DNA from: Benincasa hispida
Taxonomy: Eukaryota > Streptophyta > Magnoliopsida > Cucurbitales > Cucurbitaceae
Reading direction: 5' to 3'
Assembly: GCF_009727055.1 (NCBI RefSeq)
Contig: NC_052349.1
Span: forward strand, 33,559,405-33,623,404
Length of the DNA stretch: 64,000 nucleotides
Below, piece after piece: positions 22,927 to 34,610 of this stretch (positions are counted from its first letter, which is position 1; each line of letters starts with the position of its first letter). The notes beneath the pieces were generated by a model that was not told the origin of the DNA, searched no databases, and saw only the letters and a list, made by a program, of their open reading frames with translations. The position numbers and the translations under genes are program-made.

Positions 22927-24957
22927 TGTTGGGGGTTAAAGCCCTAAATCTCGTAGGATCTTGTAATTTGTAAACATTTGTATGAATAAACATTTAAGTG
23001 ATTAATAATATTGATATTTTATTCACTTTGTCTATGTAATTTATGATATTTTAGTTGCATTAACCTCAAACCAATAAACTAAGATCCATGGTTATCATTG
23101 TAACTTAAACATGTACGTGGAGACATACAAGTGGATCGTGTTTAAGTGATAACCTAAATGGTCTGTAGTATATGGATAAGGCTGGGTACCTTATCCTAGT
23201 GACACTACGAGTATGGCCCGAATTGTAGGTGTTACAAATGTTGTAAAGTGCTACAAATTATTTGATCATGATCATTCATGTATTAAACATGCAAGCGGGG
23301 ATATTCTATACAAAGAAGTTTGTATAAGACCAGACCACAAAATGTTTAGTCTCGTTATATAATGCCATTTATAATTGAGACTTTCATTTCACTAGGATGA
23401 CCATAGGTAAAATGACCTTAATCCTGAGTGAGTTGTGAACTCCTGCCTATGAGGGCGGTCTTTTGATTTGGATGCGTGAGAGTGGCCAGATCGCCGACTC
23501 AACAAGCCTACCATTTTAGGGATTCGTCTAATTGGGGAATTGGGAACTTAACTACACAAGATGGAATTCATTCTTTCCCCAAAGTAGGGGTAAGTAGATA
23601 AATTGTTCCCTTAAGAGCTGATTCCGGGTCTTGAACAATGTGGTGCCATACTCTCTCTTGGCCTGAGAGGGGTTTAGTCATAGTGGGACTATGATCTATT
23701 GTTCATTAGAAGGATCAGTGGTACTTAAGTAGTTAGATGTAACTACAGGGGAAAAACGGTAATTTGGCCTAGTTGTATTTACGAGTGATTTGTGAAGGGT
23801 CATCGTACTATTGATTGGTGATATCCAATGGACACAAAAATATATATGTAGTTCGAAGAGTGCGGCTGTCGGTCTTTACTGGAGTGCCCGACAGTTAACT
23901 GATGGTAAATAATATGATTAAAGAGTTTAATAAATTATTCACGTACCGTTGGAACTTCAAGCTACGGTCCATAAGGTCCCCTTGGTAGCTCAATGGATTT
24001 AAGTTGAAAATCAATTTTTGTGTTAATTTGAAATGTCCAAATTAATAAGAGAGAATTTGATTATATATGATATAATTCAATAATTCAATTATATATGATA
24101 TAATTGATATAACGTATTTGATACATTATTGTATGTTTGGAGGAATAAATATTTGAATATGATTCAAATATATTTTCTATGTATAAGATTCATAGTTATA
24201 ATATAAATATGATTTACATTAAATATCATAAAATAGAGAAAAAGAACTATGGTTTATATATTGTATATGAAAACTATAGGTTATAAATATAATATGATAA
24301 GTTAGTTATCATATTTATTTATGATTTATTAATTATTTGATAATTAACTCTTTTTTCCTCCATAACCACCCTTAGTGGAGAGTTATTTGGTTGTATGGCA
24401 AAATGGGATAAATGAAAATTGGTTTTTAATTATTCTACGTGATCAGAATTCACTATCGAGTAAGCGATCGAGTAACTACACGATAACCTTGAGAGCCCAT
24501 GCGATAGATTTCTTTCATTAAACGATCAACAGACTTTGCTATACGATAACCTTCCTTCTACTCGATCGTCTTCCTCCTCCAAACTCCAAACTTCCTCTCT
24601 AACAAATATTAGCCAGAGCCCACTATTCCGGGATTCTCACATCGAGAATACCAAGGTCAGTAAGTGATAGTGTCTTTGTTTGGTTTGAGTTTACTCGTTG
24701 TTGTTTGCTGCTTGTTCGAGGAGTATTTGAGTTATTCAACGCGTTCGTGAACAAGTTTGTTCGAGGGATTAACTTGAAGAAGGGTTCTTCAAAGGTATAA
24801 TTTCTAAATTTTATTTTTAATTCAGAAGCATGCTATAATTTAGTTTCTAATGCGTAATCTGTTCTGTTGAGTGTAAATGTATGCATTCAATCGAAATTAG
24901 ATTTGGACGATTCACTACCGCTCAAAGGTTCTCTGTCAAACGAGTTCCTTCAAAAAG
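22922..24957 (+). mobile_element. Solo copia LTR with 5-bp target duplication
   Basis: The LTR runs from TG at 22927 (TGTTGGGGGTTAAAGCCC) to CA at 24952 (GTTCCTTCA), 2026 bp, flanked by AAAAG at 22922-22926 and 24953-24957. No adjoining PBS or polypurine tract. It is inserted in an LTR of opposite orientation. Carries a weak CGATCG/CGATAAC-type array at 24430-24560 and a TTCTTCAAAGGTATAA block. Confidence 0.85.
24430..24560 (-). repeat. Weak CGATCG-type array in solo LTR
   Basis: Degenerate copies (AAGCGATCGAGTAAC, CACGATAACC, TTAAACGATCAAC, TACGATAACC, CTCGATCGTC) at the same relative place in the LTR as the better arrays elsewhere. Spacing is irregular. Confidence 0.45.
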
Positions 24958-26671
24958 GACAACACCAAGTGGAAATCTCTATATTCTCCTTTGGGGTGAG
25001 AATCCACAAGAGTTTGTGGGCTTTGTGATTAATTTTGGAAGAGGGATATAAAGTTTTTTACAGGAAACTTTTTGTATAGAGATCTATTGGAAGAAGAGTG
25101 AAAGCTAGAGTTTTTGTACCCAACAAAGAAGAAGACGATGGAATAAAAAAACGACTCCCTTCTCCTTCCATGATCAACTAGAGAGAAATAAGGGGAGGGA
25201 GTATAACTCCCTCTCTTAATTAAATTTAAAAATTAATAAAATTAAATTAAAACTAATTTTAATTTAGTTAATATATAATTACATAATAACCACCTTACTA
25301 TATAATATACATTGTGCTATGTGTTATATCTAATATAACATATAATTTATAGTTTAAAATTATCTCATTAATCTATGGTATTTAATATAAATAAAATTCA
25401 TATTAAATTTAATCTATAGTTTTTACATGAATCAAATTCATATAATTAATATTTGAATCATATTCAAATAAAACTTTACGTTATAATGTATCAAATATAT
25501 TATATTAATTATATCACATATAATTAATTTATATTAATTATATCATATTTAATTAATTTTTCTCAATTACTTTGAACAATTCAAATTAATCCAAAATTAA
25601 TTTGGTTCTCAATAATCCTAGTTGAGCTACCGAGGGGACCTTATGGACTTATAGATTGAAGCTCTAATGGTTCTTGAATAATCAGTTAAACTCTTTAATT
25701 AAATTATTCAAGTACCATTAACTATCAGTCACTCCACTAAAGACGAATAGTTGCCCTCTTCGCACTACATATATATTTTTGTGTCCATTAGATATAATCA
25801 ATCAACGATACGATGAACCTTCACAAATTACTCGTAAGTACAGTAAGACTATAGTTACCATTTTGCCCCTGTAGTTACATCTAATTCTTAAGTACCATTG
25901 ATCCCTCTAATGAATAATAATCATAGTTCAACTATGACCAAACCCCTCCCGGGCCAGGAGAGGGAGTGGTGCCACATTGTTCAAGTCCCAGGAATCAGTC
26001 CTTAAGAGAACAATTTCTCTACTTTTTCTAACTATAGACAAGGAGTGAACTTTTTCTTGTATAGTTGCATTCCCAACTCCCCAATCAGACGAATCCTTAA
26101 AATGGTAGGCATATTGAGTTGATAGCACTAGCCACTCTTACCCATGCAGATCAAAGGACCGCCTTCATAGGCAAGAATTTTTTTATAACTCACTTAGGAT
26201 TAAGGTCGTGTCACCTATGACCATATTGGTGAAATGTAAGTCTCTTCTATCAATGGTGTTATATAGTGAGACTAGTCATTTCTAGTCCAGTCTTATATAA
26301 ACTCTTTGTATATAACACCCCTACTCACATGTCTCCAAATGAATGATCAGGATCATATCATTTGTAACCCTTTTCAATAATTGTAACATCTACAAAGCGA
26401 GTCGTATTTGTAGTGTAACCAGGATAAGGTACCCAACCTTATCTATCTACTACAGACCGTTTAGGTTATCTCTTAAACATGATCTACCTATATGTCTCCA
26501 CATATATGTTTAAGTTACAAAAGGCAATCTTGGATCTTAGCTTATTGGTTTTGTGGGTTACTTCTACTAAATGTTAAATAAAATACTACTTAATTTTATT
26601 ATAAATAAATTGTTTGTATATTACAATTATAAACTAGAAGACCCACTAGATTTAGAGCATCAACATCAACA
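24958..26671 (-). mobile_element. LTR interrupted by solo LTR, outer part
   Basis: Continues the 22736-22926 fragment. Carries the usual order of LTR blocks in reverse (TCACTCCACTAAAGACG, TTTTGCCCCTGTAGTTACATC, GGTGCCACATTGTTCAAG, CTACAGACCGTTTAGG) and ends ...GCATCAACATCAACA at 26671, that is, a TGTTGATG start on the minus strand. No polypurine tract follows, so it may be a solo or truncated LTR. Confidence 0.7.
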
Positions 26672-27249
26672 TTTAATATATTACAAGGGTTCCTAAGTGA
26701 TACCCTTTATGTAAAAGTTTATATTCTTTTAAACATGCCATTCACTAGGCTCCTCAGTTTATGCTTTCCAATGTTTTTGTTCCCCCTTCCCCCAAGTAGC
26801 AGGAGAGTTCTAGGATTCTAGGGTTATAGGTTGCTTGATAGAGAAGGTCTGGTCTGCCATCGTCGATAAATATTTGTTAGTCATAGGTTTGTTTGGGTTT
26901 GGTCTGTAATTAGATATCTCTGTAGAGGTAGAGTCCCTAATGGTGATGTAGTTAATAGAGTTATGTGGAGATGAGTTAAGTTGAGTTCTACGATAGATTT
27001 GTTGATATACAGGTTTACATGTTAAAGCATAAAGCAAAACATGTTTTTAAGATGTTAGTTTAAAAGGCTCAGTTCACATCTTCCTCCCGAGAAAGAGGTG
27101 AATCTGAGAAGGGGTGTGACAATAAATATCTTGTATTTCTACAAAATAAATTAATAAGAAAATCATTCTCATTGGAAAATTCTTGAGAGAGAATATTGCT
27201 TCTTGTTTTGTTTCACTTTTCATATTACCATTGATTTATTACGTTTTCT
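26672..27249. other. Intergenic stretch, no gene seen
   Basis: No convincing frame (a 75-codon minus frame at 26810-27037 has no recognisable features). A GGTGAATCTGAGAAGGGGTG purine-rich stretch at about 27101-27120 precedes TGACAATAAATATC and might be the end of a decayed retroelement, but I cannot support it. Confidence 0.4.
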
Positions 27250-27869
27250 AGGGATGACAAAAATTTTCGTGGGGTCGGGTCCCCGCGGGTTCTCGACCCG
27301 ATCGGAGTGGGAAGTTCTCGGTTTGATCAACTACAAGGATCAAATCAGAAATTTAAATTGGGTCCCCTAACGGAGATGGGGCAGGGATGGGGAAGGGATC
27401 CTTGCCTCGTCACCAACCCTGCCCCCGCCCAAATTTTTTATTTGTTAGTTTGTATATATATATATATATATAACCACTAAACAATAGCAAGTTACTGTTT
27501 TAGTTCTTTTCTTTTTCTAATTTAATTTTCCAATATAATAAATAATTTTTACTAAATTTATAATAAAAGTATTCAAATATTTTTTAATTATTAATTTAAA
27601 CAAATATATGTAATAATAATACTAATTTCTAACATAAAATTTACAAATTCAATGTGAATACTAAATTTAGTTAATTTTAAATAATAAAAATAATAAAACA
27701 ATAAAATAAAAAGTGTGGATTTTTCCTGCAAGGACCTGAATTCTTAAACCCGACCCCGACCCTACAACCCTCTAAAATGGGGAATGGGATGGAGACAGGG
27801 ATTAAAAATCCCCACAAAGATAAGGATAGAGAGTGCATCCTCGCCCAGCCCGACCCCATTGCCATCCCT
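27250..27869. mobile_element. Non-autonomous TIR element, 620 bp
   Basis: Left end AGGGATGACAA...GGGGTCGGG; right end reversed AGGGATGGCAATGGGGTCGGG. GC-rich termini of about 150-200 bp enclose an AT-rich core with a (TA)n run near 27455. The AGGGATGGCAATGGGG-type terminus is a common plant non-autonomous DNA transposon signature. Target duplication not clear. It contains no gene. Confidence 0.7.
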
Positions 27870-29989
27870 AATCTTTTCAATGGGCTAAACATAGTTTAAT
27901 TCAATTTTGGTACAAGTGTAACATTCAATGCCATTCATTCAAGTTTCATGAGAGAGACTTTTTTAAACATTAAAAAAAGTATATTTTTATTTTAAAAAAT
28001 ATCTCACCACTCCCTCCGTCCCTCCCAGGTTTGGGATAAAGGATGTTTGAAAGTAAGATGTTTGGAAATAGAATTTTCTGAATCAAAGATGTCTATGTTT
28101 GATTGTGCATAAGAAATGCTATCAGAATTTTATAAACATAAATTATGTTTGGATTTAATTTATAAAATTAAACATGAAACTTTTATATAGTATTAATAGA
28201 TTTAGTTATTTAAACAATAAAATATCATTCCATATATTTATAAGAATTAATTCATAAAGAATCAATAATAATTTTAATTATAAATAAAATTGAGTAATTT
28301 ATAATTAAAATAAAAATTAACTAATTAATATATTTAATGAACACCATATTAATTATAATCTAATACGTAATCGTTCTTATTATTAATTACGTTCAACATT
28401 ATTAATTTCAATTTCAATTAAATAACATAAGAAAAGATATTTTAATAAACAATATATTATATAAAAAGCGAAAACATGAGACAAAAATGTGATATATTAA
28501 TAAAGAATACTAAAAAAAATGTTTTATAAAAATGATATGTTAATAATGAATGTTTTAATAAAAAATAATCACAATAAATAATTAACTGATTATAAATTTA
28601 TAACCAATAATGATTAAATGTTCATAATAAAGATCAAATAAAATACCCTTAATAAATAATTGCTTGATTATAAAAAAGGCAAAAAATAATTGTTGAAAAA
28701 TGAATTTTAGTAGCTAAATTTAACTAATAATATTTACTATTTAAATATATGTAAGATATTGTTAGCTAATTAATTAATAATTTATATAAAAAGTAATTGC
28801 ATTCACTTAATAAATTTTGCTATTTTGTGTAAATAGTTTTTCTTATTTTTCTATTTTTGAAAATATCCATTAATTTTGTTAAATTAATATTAATTAATTA
28901 ATTATATTCAAAATGAAATTATACATAGAATGAAAAACAGATGGAAAGAGAAAATGTGAAAACCCACAGTTTTATAGAAAATTAAACCTTGTCAATGGAA
29001 AACGAATATGTTTAGCAATGACTTATTTCCAGGCAAAGGATTGAAAACGGGTAAACAAACATAGATTTTGGATGATTGTACCCATTTCCATGTAGAAAAC
29101 GTTTCAACCAAATAACCCTTCTTAAGTCATATAGTTTTATATAAATAGACCAACTTTCACGTGTTATTTATTTAAATTTTAGGTAATTGAACAAATAGAG
29201 CACAATAAAAGAATTGACGTATAAATTAGGGAGCTTTACGAACAGTAAAGTGAATTAAAATAAGAAATTTCCAAAAGGAAGGAGATGAAGCAAAGAAGGG
29301 CTGCAACTTTAAATTTTAAAAAATATATATATCTTTCATCAAACGATTTATTATTTTATAATGTTTCTTTTGATTAAATATCCAAACAACTATAAATAAC
29401 ATGGTCGCCTCATTGAATACCTTTTTTTTTTTAGATAAACATGCTTGGACTGAAGAGAGGCTTTGGTTGACATGCATCGCCTATTGATTGAGCTCTTAAT
29501 TTTATGATGGTTTATTTAAGGTAATATTTAGGTATATCTCAATATGCACTTATTTTTATGCATTCTTTTCACTTATTTTTATGCATTCTTTTTTCATCAC
29601 TTACATAAAAAAAATAATTAAAATACTTCAAAAAAGAAATAAGAAGAATTTGCTACCTGACAAATTTTGATCGAATAATTTAATGAGATGCATGAAGATA
29701 GGTACTGGCCGAGATATACCCAAGTCTTTTTCGTATATTTGTTGCAAACATCGAAGATCTATAATTTTACCTTCTTGACTCATAATTTATTGTGACTATT
29801 TTATTCTTTTGGCCCCATTCTTATTGAATATAATTGGATTGTGGGATATGATGAAAGTGCTACGAATGTGTTAATCTAGTTGAAATATTCTAATGTACCA
29901 ATTGATCCATGTTACGTATCTTTATCAAAAAGGAATATATATATATATATCATGATGAAAAGAGAATTAAACACATGAATCCACAGTTA
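27870..29989. other. AT-rich intergenic DNA downstream of the lectin gene
   Basis: Very AT-rich with no coding signal. Includes a perfect 23-bp tandem duplication (29547-29569 and 29570-29592) and an AT dinucleotide run near 29937-29951. The stretch 28030-29125 may be a degraded transposon (GTTTGG-type sequence near both ends) but the ends do not pair convincingly. Confidence 0.5.
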
Positions 29990-29995
29990 TTTATT
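29990..29995 (-). terminator. Poly(A) signal of the lectin gene
   Basis: AATAAA on the minus strand, about 80 nt after the stop codon of the lectin gene, within an A/T-rich stretch. The distance is reasonable for a plant 3' UTR. Confidence 0.55.
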
Positions 29996-30073
29996 TGTGC
30001 TTAGAGTTTAGAAGTACAAAGGCGTTTACATTGCATGGATTTGTGTGGATTCACGTCTTCCTTATTTATATCA

Positions 30074-30943
30074 TCAATAAATGATCCATCGTTGGCTAGG
30101 ACTTCCATCACGGTGACCCATAACGACCGCTGGTACAAGGGTTGTCGGCACCATAAACACATCCATAACCATGTCGGTATTGGCCGGGTGGTTAATAGTG
30201 CTATCTTCAGCGCTAAGCCCCCAACGTTGTTGTGGTTTGTCTTCACATCTGGACACAACTATAAAACGACCCACATCTTGTTCAGAAGTCAAGCAATAGT
30301 TTCTATTGACACTGTGTCGTATAGTTCCATCCCCATACAACGCCCATCTTTGCTTCATGTTTTCTCTATTACATCCATCCAATCCCACATGATTCGAATC
30401 TTCTGTAGATTGCAGACAAAGATTGTCAAGCCATTTGATGTTGGCCACCATTGGGGTTAAACTTTCCGTGGCTTCCCAGCTCTGCGATGGCACATTTTCA
30501 TTCGGTTCCAACGTCACATATGCATCTGATTTTCCTGTCAGAACCATCCCTGACTCGACGTGGACCACCGTTCCGTCCTTCTTATGGTTCCATATCTTGT
30601 TAGGATTTGACTCCTTACTACAGTCGTTTACTACCACATTATTTAGTACGCCGACGCGGTAATAAGCAACCAAGCAATATTTATCATTCATGGGCCGAAT
30701 CGTGCCATCTTGGAGGACCGTCCATAACTGCGTCTGTTTCTTCTGAACGTTGCATGGCGATAATCGAGTTGGAAAATAAGAATCTTTTTCATACCATGGA
30801 AACATCTCTAAACACAATCCATCTCGACCAACAAGATGTGTGCTTCCAGGGAACCCTCCATATCCATAGTTGGGACGCACTGCCATGACAAGGTGGGTGG
30901 TGAGTGAGAAGGCCACAACAATGCTCAACACAATTTCTTTCAT
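30074..30943 (-). CDS. Secreted two-domain ricin-B-type lectin (beta-trefoil)
   Basis: Intact intronless frame of 289 residues, ATG at 30943, two successive TGA stops at its end. Residues 1-21 form a signal peptide (hydrophobic VLSIVVAFSL, then an Ala before VRPNYG). Two ricin-B beta-trefoil domains follow, at about 36-158 and 160-289. QxW repeats are at 72-74, 154-156, 198-200, 239-241 and 284-286, with a degenerate KIW at 116-118. Eight Cys (44/64, 90/108, 176/191, 217/233) are spaced like the four disulfides of ricin B chain. There is no RIP A-chain domain: the signal peptide leads directly into the lectin, so no ribosome-inactivating activity is expected. The Asn before Gln that contacts galactose in ricin B is Thr71 and Ser283 here, so sugar specificity is uncertain. 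Likely an extracellular or vacuolar carbohydrate-binding protein of defence or storage type. It is the only host gene I support. Confidence 0.9.
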   Translation of the reverse strand: MKEIVLSIVVAFSLTTHLVMAVRPNYGYGGFPGSTHLVGRDGLCLEMFPWYEKDSYFPTRLSPCNVQKKQTQLWTVLQDGTIRPMNDKYCLVAYYRVGVLNNVVVNDCSKESNPNKIWNHKKDGTVVHVESGMVLTGKSDAYVTLEPNENVPSQSWEATESLTPMVANIKWLDNLCLQSTEDSNHVGLDGCNRENMKQRWALYGDGTIRHSVNRNYCLTSEQDVGRFIVVSRCEDKPQQRWGLSAEDSTINHPANTDMVMDVFMVPTTLVPAVVMGHRDGSPSQRWIIY

Positions 30944-31012
30944 CTTGTGATCTCTTTAATTTGACTATATAGCTAGATTTTTGTTTGACAAAGTTGGGCT
31001 AAAATGAAGGGG

Positions 31013-31020
31013 TATATATA
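31013..31020 (-). promoter_or_regulatory. TATA box of the lectin gene
   Basis: TATATATA lies 70 bp upstream of the lectin ATG, inside GTGTGTATATATACCC on the minus strand. This implies a transcription start near 30985 and a short 5' leader of about 40 nt. Confidence 0.65.
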
Positions 31021-32273
31021 CACACAACACACAATGCAAGGCCAGTTGCACCATTTCAATGGAGCAGGCATTATCATTGTGAACAAAAAGATTAAAAAAA
31101 AAAGGTAGTTGGGAATGATGAATCACAACCCATATTCTTCCAATGAATGGGGTTATTTATGGGATGAGTAGAGATAAATTATCCACATTGGTTTAAAATT
31201 TGAGTTTCATTTTGAGTTTATAGTGGTAAACGATGAATTTCATAGTTAAGTTATTCAATGTGGCTATGTTTATTATTATTTTTTGTTAGATAAGTGAGAG
31301 GAGTGATTAATATTTTAAATTTGTGTTTTACTTCACTTCATTGTATTACATGAAGAAAGATTTTTCTTCCCAATATGCATGTTTTTCAATTTATATGTAT
31401 ATCTTACAAAGCTATTTCAGAAAATTTATTAAGTATAATGTGCGGTTGAAATTTTGGATGAAAAAAAATGAGATAAAAAAGCAAAACCATAAAGTACACA
31501 AATGATTATTTTTCAAAAACACAAGTGGAATGACTCCTCCAAAGGAAATATTTCGAAATTATTATATAGATGAATATTAACAAAAGTTAAGAAAAATCAA
31601 AAGACCAAATTGATTATTAAACAAAGTCCATAATGAATGGAGATGAAATTATTGCTTAACAAAGTTGCATCAACGTCGTCATTTACACTTAAATAAACTC
31701 CAATTGTTTAGAAGAGAGTGGAATATTGCATAGAATTCCAATACGCAAGTGGAAGGTTTTATGTGAGATAGTTGTTATCCAAACACATGTCTATGAAAAT
31801 CAGTTTACAAGATATTTGGAATGATGTTTGAAGTCTTTTATATTTAACACTAGTTAATATGTCAAAAGCCAACTTTGGTCCATTAAAATATACATGACTT
31901 GGCAAATAAAAGACATGTGGTTTAAATTTTTCCATCCTTATTATATGTGTTAGGAACTACGGAATTCCAGATATCTTTACGATAAGTTTCATGACTTTGT
32001 TTTTTGTTTCACCCCCAAAAGGCCTCAAACTATTGGAGATAATTGTCTCCCCATATAAATCCATGATCATCCTCTTGTTTAACCCATATGGGATTTTCCA
32101 CCCAACAGTACATGAAATCAAAACTATTTAAGACGTCTATCTCAACCCAAATTCTTCTTTCATTTAATCTTGTTTAGTATTTTTTTCCTCTACTTTTATT
32201 TTAAGAAAAAATTAATGTTTGTACATACTTTTTAGGAAAATTTTCACATATAGAAAAAAAATAAAATAAAAAT
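31021..32273. other. Lectin promoter region and AT-rich intergenic DNA
   Basis: Upstream sequence of the lectin gene. No further coding frame is credible; a 60-codon plus frame at 31323-31505 is low-complexity. No LTR blocks found. Confidence 0.5.
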
Positions 32274-32294
32274 ATTTACAGAAATAAAAAAAAT

Positions 32295-32395
32295 ATTGAT
32301 AGATACTGATAGACTTCTATAATCATTTATCAATGATAGACTTCTATCAGTTTCTATCACTTATGGACTTCTATCAGTCTCTATCAAAGAATATT
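32295..32395. repeat. TGATAGA / TCTATCA palindrome-rich cluster
   Basis: Repeated TGATAGACTTCTATCA and GTTTCTATCA units that can pair with one another. A similar cluster is at 33655-33775, with weaker AGATAGTAGTCTATC sequences at about 32808 and 34208. Confidence 0.65.
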
Positions 32396-33224
32396 ACAAT
32401 TTTACTATTTTTTTTTTTGTAAATAATTTCACTTATTTTTCTATTTTTGAAAATCTCTCTTCTCTTCTATTTGATTTTAATTAGTAAAATAAATTCAAAT
32501 GGACTAAGCTTTATACTTAGAAAGGAGTGAGTGAAGGAAGGGGGGAGGGAGGAAAAATTTAAACAATGTAATTGAGAGAAAACATACCAAAGATTGTGCG
32601 AATTATTCACATTATTTAGATGGGTTTATAATTTAAATAAATTAAAATTCCTAAAGTTTGATAATCGAAAAATAAATATTAAAAATTAAAAGTTATAAAA
32701 TTAAACAAAAGAAACTTTAAAACCAATAAATTAAAATGATTGTTTTCAAATATAAGAAAATGAATCAAAATATTTCAAATATAGTAAAATGAACCAAAAT
32801 AGACACAGATAGTAGTCTATCGTAATCTATCATGATCTACCGTAGATAAATTGTGATATTTTACTATTATTTTTATATATTTTCTACAATTTTGTCATTT
32901 AAAAGAATTTTTCAAATTAAAAAGTGTAATTATTGTAAAATCATAATAGTAGAACTAATTATTATTAAAAAAAAAAAAGTTTAAAAATCTAAAATGAGCA
33001 AATATTGCAAATCAGTTTGTTTTCATATAAATATTTATGCATTTTTCTATAAGGATGAAAATTGTGTCTAAATTAGTTTATATATTTTCAATTTTCCCAA
33101 TGTTTTTATCATTTAGAAGGGCCCTTAACTATTATTAGCACATGCTTTATTTTATTTTTTTCAAAGTTTCTTAAAACAAAATTAAACTTTCAAATTGTCA
33201 TGAAAATAAATGGAATTGACATGT

Positions 33225-33527
33225 TTAGGCTCTATTTGATGATAATTTTGTTTTTTGTTTTTCGTTTTTGAAAAATAGGTTTATTTCCTTCCTCATTCTT
33301 TTCAATGATTTGCATATTTGTACAATGATTGAATTCTTAGCCAAGTTCTAAAAATAAAAACAAAATTTTAAAAGCTACTTTTTTAATTTTCAAATTTTTA
33401 CTTGGTTTTTTAAACCATTGATAAAAAGTAATAACAAACCAGAAATTTGAATGTAGAAGTATAATCTATAGGTTTAATTTTAGAAAACAAAAACCAGAAT
33501 CTTAACTAATTACCAAATACGGCCTTA
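33225..33527. mobile_element. Tourist-like MITE in copy 1
   Basis: Element 33228-33524 with ends GGCTCTATTTGATGATAA and, reversed, GGCCGTATTTGGTAATTA, flanked by TTA on both sides (33225-33227 and 33525-33527). TTA target duplications and GGCC..TTTGG termini fit PIF/Harbinger (Tourist) MITEs. Confidence 0.65.
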
Positions 33528-33654
33528 AAATTGAATGGAATAAAAAAATTATAAAACTTTTGAAATCCCAAAATTTTTATATTCTATAAAATATTTATTT
33601 AAAAAATATCAAAACTATTTACAGAAATAGTAAAAAAAAAAAAATACTATAGAT

Positions 33655-33775
33655 ATCTGTCATCGTCTATGAGTGATAGACTTCTATCAATTTCTATCAT
33701 TGATAGACACTGATAGACTTCTATCAACCTTATCAATGATAGGAATTGATAGAAATCGCCTCTATTAGTTTCTAT
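33655..33775. repeat. TGATAGA / TCTATCA palindrome-rich cluster
   Basis: Counterpart of the cluster at 32295 in copy 2, with TGATAGACTTCTATCA repeated and its reverse-complement halves interleaved. Expansion differs between the copies. Confidence 0.65.
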
Positions 33776-34610
33776 CAAATAAGATTATAATTTTACTATT
33801 TGTGTAAATAATTTTCATATTTTTTATTTTTGAAAATATCTCTTCTCTTGTTTTTTATTATATTAGTAAAAGAAATCCAAATTGAATAAACTTTGTACTT
33901 AGAAAGGAATGAGCGAAAGGGGTAGGGAGGAAAAACTTAAACAATATAATGAGAGAAAACAGACATAACATTGTGTGAATTATTGCATTATTTAGAGGGG
34001 CTTTATAATTTAAATAAATTAAAATTCCTAAAGTTTGATAATCGAAGAATAAATGTTAATAATTAAAATTTATAGAATAAAACAAAAAAAATTATAAATT
34101 TATAAACTAATAATAAATCAATAAATTAAACGGATTGTTTTTAAACATAGGAAAATAAACTAAATATTTTAAATATAATAAAATTTTACTATCTATCATG
34201 ACACAAATAGATATAGATAGTAGTCTATCCCAATTTATCACGATCTATAGATTGTGATATTTTGCTATTATTTATAAATATTTTCAGCAATTTTGTCATT
34301 TTAAATAATTTCTCAAATTAAAAAGTGTAATAATTGTAAAATTATAATAGTAGAAATAAACTATTATTAAAAAAAGTTAAAATTAAAAAATGTGCAAATA
34401 TTTCAAATTAGTTTTGTTTTTCATATAAATATTTATTCATTTTTATAAGGATGATTAGTTTATATATTTTCAATTTTGTCAATATTTTATCATTTACTCT
34501 ATCATCAACGGCCTTAATTATTATTAGCACATGCTTTATTTTTTTCAAAGTTTCTTAGAATAAAGTTAAACATTCAAATTGTCGTGAAAATAAATAGAAT
34601 TGACATGTTT

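Larger units (their letters stand above)
32274..33604. repeat. Tandem segmental duplication, copy 1
   Basis: From ATTTACAGAAAT through GATAGACTTCTATCA repeats, ACTTAGAAAGGA.TGAG, AGTTTGATAATCGAA, ACATGCTTTATTTT and a MITE, to GAAATCCCAAAATTTTTATATTC. The same order recurs in copy 2 immediately to the right. Non-coding. Confidence 0.75.

Noticed and set aside
28030..29125. Possible 1.1 kb TIR transposon in the AT-rich region
   Set aside because: GTTTGG-type sequence occurs near both ends, but the termini do not form a convincing inverted repeat and no target duplication is visible.
30035..30888. Plus-strand frames of 79-141 codons
   Set aside because: They are antisense shadows of the lectin gene on the minus strand.
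30944..31300. A ribosome-inactivating A-chain upstream of the lectin
   Set aside because: The upstream DNA is non-coding with a TATA box 70 bp before the lectin ATG, and the lectin has its own signal peptide.
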